Shown here in pieces: positions 1 to 10,000 of a stretch of 64,000 nucleotides of DNA. This DNA is from Cymbomonas tetramitiformis. Its lineage: Eukaryota > Chlorophyta > Pyramimonadophyceae > Pyramimonadales > Pyramimonadaceae. A program made the position numbers and the translations under genes. The notes beneath the pieces were generated by a model, which was not told the DNA's origin, did not search any database, and was given only the letters and a program-made list of their open reading frames with translations. The DNA lies in the NCBI GenBank assembly GCA_001247695.2, contig LGRX02027051.1:1-64000 (forward strand), read 5' to 3'. How positions within the stretch are numbered: the stretch's first letter is position 1; every line of letters starts with the position of its first letter.

Positions 1-841
1 ATAGGGTGCAAGTGGGGGCATGGGGCAGGTGCATGGCCCCAACCATCATCCCCCCCACACACATAAGATATATTTAATAAGATTTGATTTATTTTATTAA
101 TGTGGGGGATAAATTAAATCAACTATGGGGGGCGGGCGGGTGGAGGATGTTTTTATTATTATTTCGGCAACGGAATAAAATCGATAGGCACGATTTCTGC
201 GATTAATCGATAAAACAATATCGGGCGTCAATACCCGACTTTTATGTCCATGGATCCGTCCGGCTCCTCCCCCACCCCCTGCGCGGCTATCGACATATCC
301 AACCTCCCCCCCCTCCCCACCTTCCCCCCACCATATCGCCCTCGTCTCCATACCAGACAGTATGTTATAAATACAAATATAAATATAATACTTGTGTATA
401 TTATGACGTACAGTAAATATATTAGATTCCGTAATTTCTTTATATAATTATATGATTATACGATTATATGCTTTAAACAATAATACAATAATATAATTAT
501 ATGCTTTAAAATATAGAATGGACTTTTCACGTTTTCAGTGAAGATGGCATGGGACCTGTGGTAAATTCCATATTTAAGTACATGGGAAAACTGTAGAAAA
601 CGACAGATTTTGTACAAAGCGACATATGAATTTCTGTGAGGTAACAGTTTTCCCGCGAGCGACAACGCGTGACGACTGACGTGGCGTGAGGAAGCGATTT
701 CGCCAGAAATCGCCGGCGACACGAGCGTGGCAACGCTTGTGTCACGCCTTCATGAGGTCAGGTCGCGATTTCAGGTCACCATGACGCGATCAGGCTATGA
801 CATCCTTCCCACCTGGTGTCCGATAGGCTTTATCGGATAAG
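1..841. other. Non-coding flank upstream of gypsy-type element
   Basis: No supportable gene. The stretch has a C-rich run around 300-335, then a strongly AT-rich stretch (about 360-515) in which ATTATATGCTTTAAA occurs twice. The short reading frames here have no recognisable domains. It may contain the 5' untranslated part or a degraded LTR of the element that follows, but no matching 3' copy was found to define an LTR. Confidence 0.5.
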
Positions 842-3800
842 ATGTGGGAGCGTACTCGTAGCCGCATACGCTCTGGGAGTCGATCGCCGAAGGAGCACGT
901 GAACCGCGCCAACCAGCTGGCGGAGAGGGTACGCATTGCCCGTGAACCTCAAGATCGTAGAGAAGGCCATCAGCGCATCGCACTGTGGCACCTCCTCTCA
1001 CACGACGGTCACCAGCAGGTCCTCGAGTCCCCTAGCGCCAGCCCCTCCGACCTCTACGCAGCTTGGAGAGAGCTGTCGCCCGCCGAGCAGCTGGAGGCGA
1101 TCGCCACTTCGAGTCCAGATTCCTTCCCCGGTAGCAGGCTGTGGGAAAAGGAGGGTGCACGAAGAGCAGCAGCGAGATCCTCGACCTCTCTCTGCACCCT
1201 GGACACCGAAGTGGGCACGATACCCGGGACAGCGGGAGACGTGGGCTTACCTGGCGCCTGGTGCAGTCTACACGCAGTGCACCAGTACAAGATGAGGAAG
1301 CTGGGTCCCAGCCCCTTGGGAGCATCCCCTCCATCATCCCCACTGGTCGAGCCCACGACAGAGACGACGTCCTCGCGCCATGACAACGCGCCGGCTACCC
1401 CGGGAGGAAACCTTGAAGGTCCATCTGACTGCGTAGTGACGGAGGAGACCTCCACACCCAGCTCGCTTTGCTTCACCCAACAGATGACCACCGTCAGAAC
1501 GCATGAAGCAGATGAAGCGCTGCCCCGTCTCGACAGCCACCCCATCGCTGAAGACCCTGAGGTGATGGAAGAGGAGTCCTCAGTCAATTCGCTCTGCTTC
1601 ACCCAGCAGATGGTAGCAGCTGGGACCCCTGAGGCGAGAACTGACCACCAGAGCTCCCACCAACTCGCCCACAACTCCCCCACTGGCAGCCCTCAGCATG
1701 ACGAGGATCCCCTCACCCATGGCAGTCTCATCATTAGTGTCGCTACCCATGCGAGCCCCACAACAAGCGGCACTACCCACGTGAGCCCCACAGTAAGCGG
1801 CACTACCCATGTAAGCCCTACCACCAGTGGCACTACCCATGTGAGCCCTACTACCAGTAACACCACCCATGTGAGCCCTACCACCAGCGACACCACTCAT
1901 GTCAGCCCCACCTCGAGCGAATGCACCTCAGCGGGCACCCTGCTGACGGCGAGTGTAGACAACCTCGTCAGTCATCCGACTGAAGATGTTGATTTGCTGG
2001 ATGAGGAGTTCTACGCCGCGTGTAGGCAAACGTTGGAAGAATGCCGCGAGGCCTCGGACAACCTCCTCCCCAACCTCAAGTGCAAAAGCATACGCACAGA
2101 TGGGGGAGTTCAGTGGAAGACCGACATTGAGGGTACCCTCGCAGCGGCACATGACGAAGAAGGACCGCTGCTGCTGGTGTTCTATGCAACCCTCAGAGGG
2201 CACACGGTCAAGGTGCTGATCGACTCGGGGGCCTCAGACAACTTCATCTCGGAGCAGAGCGCCAAGCGATGTGACCTCACAACACGAGCCGGCTCCGAGA
2301 TGCGAGTCACCTTGGCGGATGGATCTGTGAAGATCACTGGCGCCACCGCGTACGCCAAGTTTAACACGCACACCACCACGGGCACCTATACGGAGAACGC
2401 CCTTGCCCTCCGGATCCTACCACTGGGCATACAGGTGGATGTTATCCTTGGCGGAAGATGGTTGCGCAGTCACTCTCCTGTCACTCTGGGCTACGAAGGG
2501 AATGGCTCCGTCTCCTTCCTCAGGAAGTCCCGCAGTGGTAAGATTGGAGATCGCGTCACCATCACAGGCTGTTCCCCTGGGAAAGCATCTGGAGATAGGT
2601 CTCCGAAGGGCACGGCCTGTGCGGGATTGGTGGATGAGGTGTTCCTGACCCCTGCCCAGTTGAAGAAGTACCTGGTGTACGCGGAAACGCAGAAGCTACG
2701 CGGCAATGACGACCCGGAGATACAACCCGCCTGGCTCATGATGGCCGAGAAGTCCCCCGATGATACTGCTTCTGCCTTTGCAGCCACGGCTATCGACTCT
2801 GAGAACGCCGAACCCGCTGCGGATACTGAAGATGCAGAAGTGAGCCCTGAATGGACCCTCAAGTTTCAGGACTTCTGGGGTGAGGAGTACAAGAAGGAGA
2901 TGACGACTGCCCTACCGAACATCGATGGACTCAGACATGACCCCCAAGATGAAGCCAACATTAACCTGGACCCTGAGCTGAGCAAGAAGGGGCCGCCCTG
3001 CCAGCGCATCTACAAGAAGTCTGCAGAGGAACTCCGCCAACTTCGAGAACGCGTGGAGACCCTGATGTCCAAGGGCTACATCCGACCCTCTTCCAGCCCT
3101 TATGCAGCTCCCTGTCTGATGGTCCCCAAACCGGGGAACCCCAAGGAGCTGCGACTGGTAATCGACTACCGGCTCCTCAACCGCCAGACAGTTAAGGACA
3201 AGTATCCTCTCCCAGACATTCAGATGATGTTCGACGAGATGCAGGGTGCGAAGTTCTTCTCTTCGTTCGACGCGGTGGATGGCTTCTGGCAAGTACCGAT
3301 GGCACCAGGGGATGTCGAGAAGACTGCTTTCACCACCCAGATGGGGTCATATGAGTGGTTGGTCATGCCGCAGGGGCTGCAGAATTCACCGTCTCAGTAC
3401 CAGCGACGGATGCAGCGGGCCTTGGGCCATCTCCCATTTGTCCGGATCTTCATCGATGACGTGGTCGTCTTCAGCAATACCGCTGCAGAGCACTACGAAC
3501 ACGTCAAACAACTGCTCCTGACGTGCAGGGAGAAGGGCGTCTTCCTCAAGAGGTCCAAGTGCCAACTGTTGAAGAAATCCTTGCGGTTCCTTGGCCACTG
3601 TATCTCCGCGGATGGCTGCAGACCCCAACACGACAAGGTGGCTGCAGTGAGGGACTGGCCCGAGCTGGAGACGGTTACCCACGTCAGGCAGTTCTTGGGC
3701 CTGGCGGGGTATTACCGCAGATTCATTCACTGCTTCTCCGAGATCGCCCAGCCCCTCACCCGGTTGACCAAGTCGGACGTACCCTGGGAGTGGGGTCCCA

Positions 3801-4450
3801 TGCAGCAGTGGGCCTTCGAGGAGCTGAAGAAGGCCCTCACATCAGCGCCAGTGCTCGCCTTGCCCAACATTAAGGGTGCCGCAGACGGCACAGCACCTTT
3901 CGTGGTGCAGACGGATGCTAGCGGCATCGCTCTTGGGGGAGTACTGATGCAAGACAATGGAGATGGTCTTGGGCTGCGCGTGATAGCATACGAGAGCCGC
4001 CAGTTCTCAGCCGCCGAGCAGAATTATCACACCGGCGAGCGTGAGCTAGGTGCTCTACACCACTGTACCACCGTCACCTGGCGGCATTACCTCATCTTCA
4101 CCAACTTCCGCATCCAGGGTGATCACCGCCCCCTTGAATGGCTGATGGAACCTGGCAGAGAGCTTAGCCGCAGACAGGCACGCTGGTACATGGATCTGGT
4201 GGAGGTGGGAGTCCCGAGAATGGAGTACATCAAGGGAGCGCTGCTGCTGGTACCAGACGCCCTGTCCAGAAGACCCGACTTCAAAGACAAGGACGTGCGC
4301 GAGGGGTTGAAGGAGGCAGGAGTGATCGACCCCACCTCAGACCAGGGCATATATCTTACCGTGCCGGGCCGGCCCGGGGCCGTAGCGTGTCAAGCCGTGC
4401 CGAAAGCGGGCCGGGATTGGATCAGGCTGCGGGCCGTAGACGAACCGTGA
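842..4450 (+). CDS. Ty3/gypsy-type retrotransposon polyprotein (protease-RT-RNase H), truncated
   Basis: A 1202-codon open frame. Residues 1-440 are low-complexity and Ser/Thr-rich, with two SLCFTQQM repeats and a 10-residue tandem repeat; no CCHC knuckle is seen. A retropepsin-type protease follows near residue 460 (VLIDSGASDNFIS). RT spans about 745-920, with YAAPCLMVPKPGNPKELRLV, the FSSFDAVDGFWQVP motif and the active-site block FIDDVVVFS near 870. RNase H starts near 1020 (VVQTDASG) and includes the NYHTGERELGAL motif. RT sequence and order are those of Ty3/gypsy elements. No integrase zinc finger or D,D35E core follows. The last 30 or so codons come from a 255-bp insertion, so the stop at 4450 is not the element's own. 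The protein would act in a cytoplasmic virus-like particle. The call is secure for RT and RNase H; the gag assignment of the N-terminus is a guess. Confidence 0.85.
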   Translation: MWERTRSRIRSGSRSPKEHVNRANQLAERVRIAREPQDRREGHQRIALWHLLSHDGHQQVLESPSASPSDLYAAWRELSPAEQLEAIATSSPDSFPGSRLWEKEGARRAAARSSTSLCTLDTEVGTIPGTAGDVGLPGAWCSLHAVHQYKMRKLGPSPLGASPPSSPLVEPTTETTSSRHDNAPATPGGNLEGPSDCVVTEETSTPSSLCFTQQMTTVRTHEADEALPRLDSHPIAEDPEVMEEESSVNSLCFTQQMVAAGTPEARTDHQSSHQLAHNSPTGSPQHDEDPLTHGSLIISVATHASPTTSGTTHVSPTVSGTTHVSPTTSGTTHVSPTTSNTTHVSPTTSDTTHVSPTSSECTSAGTLLTASVDNLVSHPTEDVDLLDEEFYAACRQTLEECREASDNLLPNLKCKSIRTDGGVQWKTDIEGTLAAAHDEEGPLLLVFYATLRGHTVKVLIDSGASDNFISEQSAKRCDLTTRAGSEMRVTLADGSVKITGATAYAKFNTHTTTGTYTENALALRILPLGIQVDVILGGRWLRSHSPVTLGYEGNGSVSFLRKSRSGKIGDRVTITGCSPGKASGDRSPKGTACAGLVDEVFLTPAQLKKYLVYAETQKLRGNDDPEIQPAWLMMAEKSPDDTASAFAATAIDSENAEPAADTEDAEVSPEWTLKFQDFWGEEYKKEMTTALPNIDGLRHDPQDEANINLDPELSKKGPPCQRIYKKSAEELRQLRERVETLMSKGYIRPSSSPYAAPCLMVPKPGNPKELRLVIDYRLLNRQTVKDKYPLPDIQMMFDEMQGAKFFSSFDAVDGFWQVPMAPGDVEKTAFTTQMGSYEWLVMPQGLQNSPSQYQRRMQRALGHLPFVRIFIDDVVVFSNTAAEHYEHVKQLLLTCREKGVFLKRSKCQLLKKSLRFLGHCISADGCRPQHDKVAAVRDWPELETVTHVRQFLGLAGYYRRFIHCFSEIAQPLTRLTKSDVPWEWGPMQQWAFEELKKALTSAPVLALPNIKGAADGTAPFVVQTDASGIALGGVLMQDNGDGLGLRVIAYESRQFSAAEQNYHTGERELGALHHCTTVTWRHYLIFTNFRIQGDHRPLEWLMEPGRELSRRQARWYMDLVEVGVPRMEYIKGALLLVPDALSRRPDFKDKDVREGLKEAGVIDPTSDQGIYLTVPGRPGAVACQAVPKAGRDWIRLRAVDEP
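1738..1917 (+). repeat. 30-bp coding tandem repeat (Thr/Ser-rich)
   Basis: Six imperfect 30-bp units inside the gypsy polyprotein, encoding variants of GTTHVSPTTS. The units differ mostly at the first residue (G, N, D) and at third codon positions, so the array is not freshly duplicated. A mucin-like, disordered linker between the N-terminal region and the protease is the simplest reading. Confidence 0.85.
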
Positions 4451-4609
4451 AATTCTCAAAAATTTACGTGAAATTTCCGATTTTCATGATATTTCCATAC
4501 TTAAAATTCGAAAGAATTCGCCTGCGGCGGGCAATTTTCGAGACTGGCCGGACTGGCCGAAACCGGGCCTGAAAATTTTGCAACTGCGGGCCGCAAAATA
4601 ATTTGGAAG
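4355..4609. mobile_element. 255-bp insertion in gypsy polyprotein (MITE-like, unclassified)
   Basis: The gypsy frame reads normally to 4354, then enters sequence unlike its surroundings: a GC-rich start rich in GGGCCGG and GGGCCG motifs, and an AT-rich middle. ATATAT flanks both sides (4349-4354 and 4610-4615). If the segment and one ATATAT are removed, the polyprotein frame continues (insertion plus duplication is 261 bp, divisible by three). Because ATATAT is itself palindromic, the flanks can equally be read as 11-bp inverted repeats (GCATATATCTT and AAGATATATGC). Class unknown. Confidence 0.55.
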
Positions 4610-5080
4610 ATATATGCTCTGCCTCAGACCTGCCGAAAGACCCTCTGGCAACGCTGGAGTCTGAATGCTTCTCCAGCTCACCACCCGCAGCTCATCCCCA
4701 CTGGGCCCAGACGGTTGACTGTTGGCTCTCAGCAGTGGAAACCCTCTCCGTGGCGGAACAGGCCATGGACATGGGGGAGACCATCGCTCTCGTTAATCCG
4801 AAGGACCGAAGCTCTATAAGGGAATGAAGGAGGATCACCTCGACTTCGACATACCTGACTGGCCTGAAGCTGATAGCGCGAAGCCGACAGAAGCTCCACA
4901 CGAACCTCCTGACAGAGCTCCACCTCAGATAAGGATAACGAGGAGTATGTCACGCGCTGAGAAAGCCTCTACGACCCCAGCGCCAAAGGCCCAAATAGCT
5001 GTCACACCGGTACACTGCACAAGTCGCAATTCTCTAATCTCCACAGATCACGACGCCACGAAGAATTAAGTCTCCATTGA
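4610..5080 (+). pseudogene. Downstream remnant of gypsy-type element
   Basis: After the 255-bp insertion the original frame can be followed for about 70 more codons before a stop near 4820. Another open stretch lies at 4824-5069. Neither contains integrase residues (HHCC or D,D35E), so this is either a degraded C-terminal part of the element or unrelated sequence. No LTR was recognised. Confidence 0.35.
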
Positions 5081-6243
5081 CAATCGAAAGATAAGATACA
5101 GCGTCAAAAAGCAGTATGGAGGCCAGTAAGCGAAAAACGACCGTACCCACTGTAGGTGGGCACTTTTAGGCCCTAAAAGTGCCCGATTTTGGGAATCCAG
5201 TGTAAACCATCATCTCGCAACGCGCTGAAGAAGAAATTCAATCCAGATCGGTCATAAAAGACAATTTATTTGAGCATTGAGCACCAACTAGCCGAAAGGA
5301 ATTGAAGCGAAGCTCCTGGCCAGTGAGGCCCGGGGTACCCGTAACGCACTAGCAGCGCGAGAGCTCAAATATCATCCGAAGCCCAGGAGAACACATAAAT
5401 TCGCCCGAAAAGCTATAATTGTAAAACAGAAAAAACGTGTGGAAGCGGTGGTGGTGGTGCGTAGCACTATGATACCATTTTGTGGGAGGCAGCTGTAACC
5501 CTCCTCACATAACAGACACTGTAACTACTTATGATGGGACTCATATAAAGCAAGGTTCTATATTATGCTTTATAAGGTCATAGTGAGCTATGTCACTCTT
5601 AGGATCTATGTCCTGACTTACTACATATACTTGCAGGTAAGAATTAGGTATTTATTTGACTTTTACCATGCGGCTGTTTTTACTCTAGAAATCTCAACTG
5701 TTTCTTTGGCCTTGGCCATTGCTTATTCACTCAGCTCTCTGAGGTAATCCTAGTCAGCATGGCCAAGTCTCATCAACCTATCATATGCTTGCACTACATT
5801 ATCATGCAGTATGATGTGCCAGTATTCTGTATGACACATTATTACACAGTACAGTAGTACTGTGTACTCCCATATAAGGGGGTCTCTCCCTCAACAGGGG
5901 TCTCGGGCGCTAATACTGTAAGGCGCGTATGACACTACTGGCATGTATGACATTGTTGGGTCATCCGCGCATGACACCGTGTGTTGTCCTAGCACACAAT
6001 GAAAGCCCCGTATCTGGTTCAATGAAAGCCCCGTAATCTTGCTTGCGCAAAAAAAAAGTTGTTCCTAACACTTATTATGTAGTCAAGTGTACAAGGGAAC
6101 CGTGGAAAGCAAGGGCAACGCACCTTTCATTTTTGATGGAGAATCTTTTACCGTGTCCCCTTTCTTGAATAGAGGACAATAAAATGCATACCATCAGTGT
6201 GTTCAATAGTACAACGATACCCGCCGTTGTCGCAAGAAAGGCA
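5081..6243. other. Non-coding region between gypsy remnant and copia element 1
   Basis: No gene supported. It contains a perfect hairpin at 5844-5865 and ends at the copia target-site duplication. The small open frame at 5565-5747 has no recognisable domain and looks incidental. Confidence 0.5.
5844..5865. repeat. Perfect 9-bp inverted repeat with 4-nt loop
   Basis: Arms ACACAGTAC and GTACTGTGT around AGTA, in a region with several further short repeats of GTACTGTGT-like sequence. Function unknown. Confidence 0.7.
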
Positions 6244-6248
6244 CACCT

Positions 6249-6582
6249 TGCTGGAGTTGACATTCAGTCCGAGCTCAGTCATCAGAGTTGTCATCACCGA
6301 CCCGTCATGACCGCTGTCATCACCGACTCGACCTGACCGCTGTCATCACCGATACGGCTCGACACCTCTGACTACCTCACTGACCTGATTGTCATCTCCT
6401 CTGATCGAGTTCGGTTGTCACATGAGACAGAGCACACACTAGCTCATTTCGCATCACACTCAGCATACTAGAACTATATATATTATATCTTCTGTATGTT
6501 GAGAGAGATTCTGAGTGCGAAACCCTGAGCGTTGCAGTGCTTCCTGTTTGACCTGTCTGTTTACTGACTGGGTCTTCTCGCA
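6249..6582 (+). repeat. 5' LTR of copia copy 1
   Basis: 334 bp, TG...CA. It contains three near-identical direct repeats built on CCGCTGTCATCACCGA or GTTGTCATCACCGA in the upstream (U3-like) third, and a TATA-like run (CTATATATATTATATC) about 110 bp before the LTR end. It reads AGTTGACATT at its start, the same variant as the 3' LTR of this copy and different from copy 2 (AGTGGACATT), which confirms the pairing. Confidence 0.95.
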
Positions 6583-7020
6583 GGTTTGGCCCCACCACCG
6601 ACCGGCCTAAGGCTAGGAGCCGATTATGGTCGGCTAAACGCTTAGGGAAGCGCCAAGAGGGCGCGCCATCAAGGGATCATGGAAGTAAAGTAGGCAAGTA
6701 GTGGTGAGTGAGAGGAATCGTACGTTCCGGTTCAGCGTTTAAATTAGTTAGGAAAATCCTGGGACGGCCTGATCAACCGTAGGGACCCTGACAATCTCGC
6801 GCGAGTACCTTTAAAATCGCGGGACTGAACGAAGAGCTCCTCCACGCCATCACCACTGACTGCTAACTGTGTTGTTTTGCATCACAGGCTTTCTTCCCCC
6901 TTCCCTTTTTGGCACCCTCTTGGTGCTCCTGTTGTGAAATTTGATTGCTTACTTGCTTATTATCCTGCTAGGGATTGCTAGTGTTGTCTTGCTTGTAGTT
7001 CTTTCTTTTAGATTTCCGAG

Positions 7021-10000
7021 ATGTCTTCTACTCCGTTCGCCACACCGCCAGTTCTGCCGCGACGCTTGCTGACACACCCCCCAGGGGCGAGAAAACGGCA
7101 GCTTAAATTTGGAGCTCTGAACGGCACACCAACTCCAGCGGATGCTCCGGACACGTCAGATTTATCAGTGTGCAACAACCTCGCATGGGAGTTGTTGCGC
7201 AAACCCGCGGAGTTTGATGCCCTACTCAGCGTCATCAAAGGGAAGTGCGTCGAGCCTGGAGAGTCTGCGAAGACCTGGAAATTCACTAGCAGCGAGAAGA
7301 ATTCTCGTTTGCTTTTGGACATCCTGGTCGAGCAACTCGATTCCAGGCTCACACTCGTTCACCCTAAGATGGCGTTGATGTTCGATTTGCAAAACCACGG
7401 TTTGGAGGTTCCGAAAAAGGCGAACCTCCTGCTGTTGGAATTGCTCCAGTCACTTTGCGCAGGAGACGCCTTGCGTGTCCTGCGCAAGGCTGACAGACTC
7501 TTCCCAGGGGATGGGAAGATCGCGCTTGTTCATCTCGTGAGGCACGTTGTGCCCGATCACGAGGAGTTCAGCGCTGCGGACTTCCTATTCGCTGGTGACA
7601 GAGTTGACTTGAGAGCTGGCCAGGACCCAGCGGACTACATCGACGTGTTCCAGACTTCTCTGGACACCGTTGAGTCTGACTTGGGTCCTGGGTGCACCGT
7701 GACCATCTCCGAGAAGGCACGGATTGCATTGTTTCTCCGTAGGATCTGTCCCGTCTTTTATAAGGCGGTGCATGATGCCTACACAGAGGAGAAGCTCGAC
7801 GCTGACTCCTCGCTTTCCTTGCTGACCTGCTTCCGTGAGACACGGGCAGTGCACAGGAACGCGGGGACGAAACTCAAGTCTCCACTAACAGCCGCTTTCT
7901 ACAATGATGCAGGTTCGCATCACGGCGGAAGCCGTGGTGCACATGGCCGCAGGGGAGTCTCTGACCGCACCCCTTCCCGTCAGTACATTCCGCCTCGTCG
8001 CACTAACCCTTTTAAGGGATTTGGCTCTGGTTACCGTGCAGGAGTCTTTCCCCGTAAGGGTGGTAAGACGGGCGGTAAGGGGAAGCAGAAATCCGGCAAA
8101 GGCAAGGGCAAGGGCAAGTCCCGTGTCGTCTTTGATCGGCAGACCCAGCAGTTCCGAGGGGAATGCTGGACCTGTGGGTCAAAGGGACACAGGGCTGCCG
8201 ACTGCCCGAAGCTGATGTCGGCTCATGCTTTCCACCTAGACCCGAAGCTGCTTGCGGAGCATGCTCGGACGGAGATCCTAGCCGCCCAGTTTCAGACTGC
8301 CTACGAGGAGTCTGAACAGGCACTAGAGTCCTTCTGTCTGTTGCACGGCACCCCAGCAGTTGTCGGGTACCAGGAGGACTCGTGCTCTGACAGTGAGAGT
8401 GAGGAGAGTTCTCACTCCGCTAGTCAGGAGCACGGGAACTCCGATGAGTCTGACGACGATGGGGACTGGGACGGCCTCTCCGAGGCTCAACAACAGGAGT
8501 GGGACCGCCTACAGGAACATGCGGAGGCCAAATTCCAAAAGTTCTGTGCACAGTCCGAGAAGGTCTCGCTGTCACTCGGAAGAGTGCACTTCGGGATGTT
8601 CCGGACCGGCACAGAACAGAAGGCTTGTGACCCCTTTCCCACTCCCCCCTACTTGCTGCCTGACATCCCTGCTTCTGCACCTGTCTCTGCACAGCATGAT
8701 GCACCTCTCGAGGTGTCACAGCACTCACCACAGTCCACGGCTGCGGTGGTGCTCGCCTGTTGCAGAGAGTATCACTCCGGCCAGACACAGCAGACACCGC
8801 ACGGGTCAGCTCTTGTGGATCATGCTCCGCAGGACCGAGCAGACTCGTCGGTGGTGTCTGCTAGACTGTTTGCAGCACAGTGTGAGTCACTATCCTCGCC
8901 CGTCCACCACACGCACACCGTCCCTGCACTCACAGAGACTTGTTCTCTGTTTGCAGGAATGACGGTGGTGCAGGGTGACAGTGAGGACAGTGACATGTAC
9001 ACAGCACCGGCACCCACCGAGCACTCTTCCCCACACCACACTCACAGTGCATCTTTGTTGAGGGAGGGGTCACGGAGCAGTGCGGTGCCCCCGCCTGCTT
9101 CCCCCCTGTCTGCTCCAGGGAAATCCCTGGAGCAGGTTCACTGGGAGCGGGTGTGGGAGGAGGACTACAGGTCCCCTACCGTTTGCCACGGTAACCTTTT
9201 GCCATCAAAGAGTTCACTAGGAGCTAGGGGTGTAGCCCCTCTGGTGACGCCCCCGCCACCTGGCCCTCCTGACTTGTTGCTGTCTGATGCAGGCTCTGCC
9301 GTGTCAGTGTCCCCACCAGCCAGTGAGCACCGGGTGCACACTGGGGGCACTGACACGGCCCCAAACTTTAACTCAATCAATCTTGGAGGTCGCCCTACAG
9401 AAGGGAGTCTCTCCCCCTCTTTCCTTCAGCAGTGTCCTCCTGTCCCCGCTCCGGTCCATGAGTCGCTTGACCTGACTGGTGACACGCACATGTCTGACAC
9501 ACAGGCACCACCTCCACCGCCACGGCGTGTCGGTAGAGGTGGTGTCTCTATCTTCCGGTGTGCATTCATGTCCTTTGCCCTGTTCACTTGCTTCCTGGCA
9601 AGTGCTTCGGCGGAGGCCCTCTCAGCCGCAGCACCTGTTCAGGGAGTGTGGTACGGATTGACATTGTGTCAACCGGGGGGGGAGATGGGAGGTGGGAAAA
9701 GCAGTACTGCAGTCAGTCAGTACAGTCAATCAGTCCAGTCAGTCCAGTCAGTTTGGTCTGGGGATGGTGGTTTATCAGATGGTGGCTTACCTGATGGTGG
9801 CATTGGTATCACTCCTGATTGGTCTGCCACCCGGCAGTGTTCCTCTGGTGATGGTTCTGGGTATTCCTCTGGTGATGGTTCTGGGTATTCCTCTGGTGAT
9901 GGTTCTGGATATTCCTCTGGTTCCGACTGGTATTGGCAGTATGACTCTGGTCAGCACCGCCACTATGGTTCTCCTCGTGGCTCCGACGGTTCCCCACCAG

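Noticed and set aside
1054..1683. Minus-strand frames opposite the gypsy polyprotein
   Set aside because: Shadow frames of a well-supported coding region, with no domains.
842..4450. DIRS- or Ngaro-type element (no integrase)
   Set aside because: A retropepsin motif and gypsy-type RT are present, and no tyrosine recombinase or split repeats were seen.
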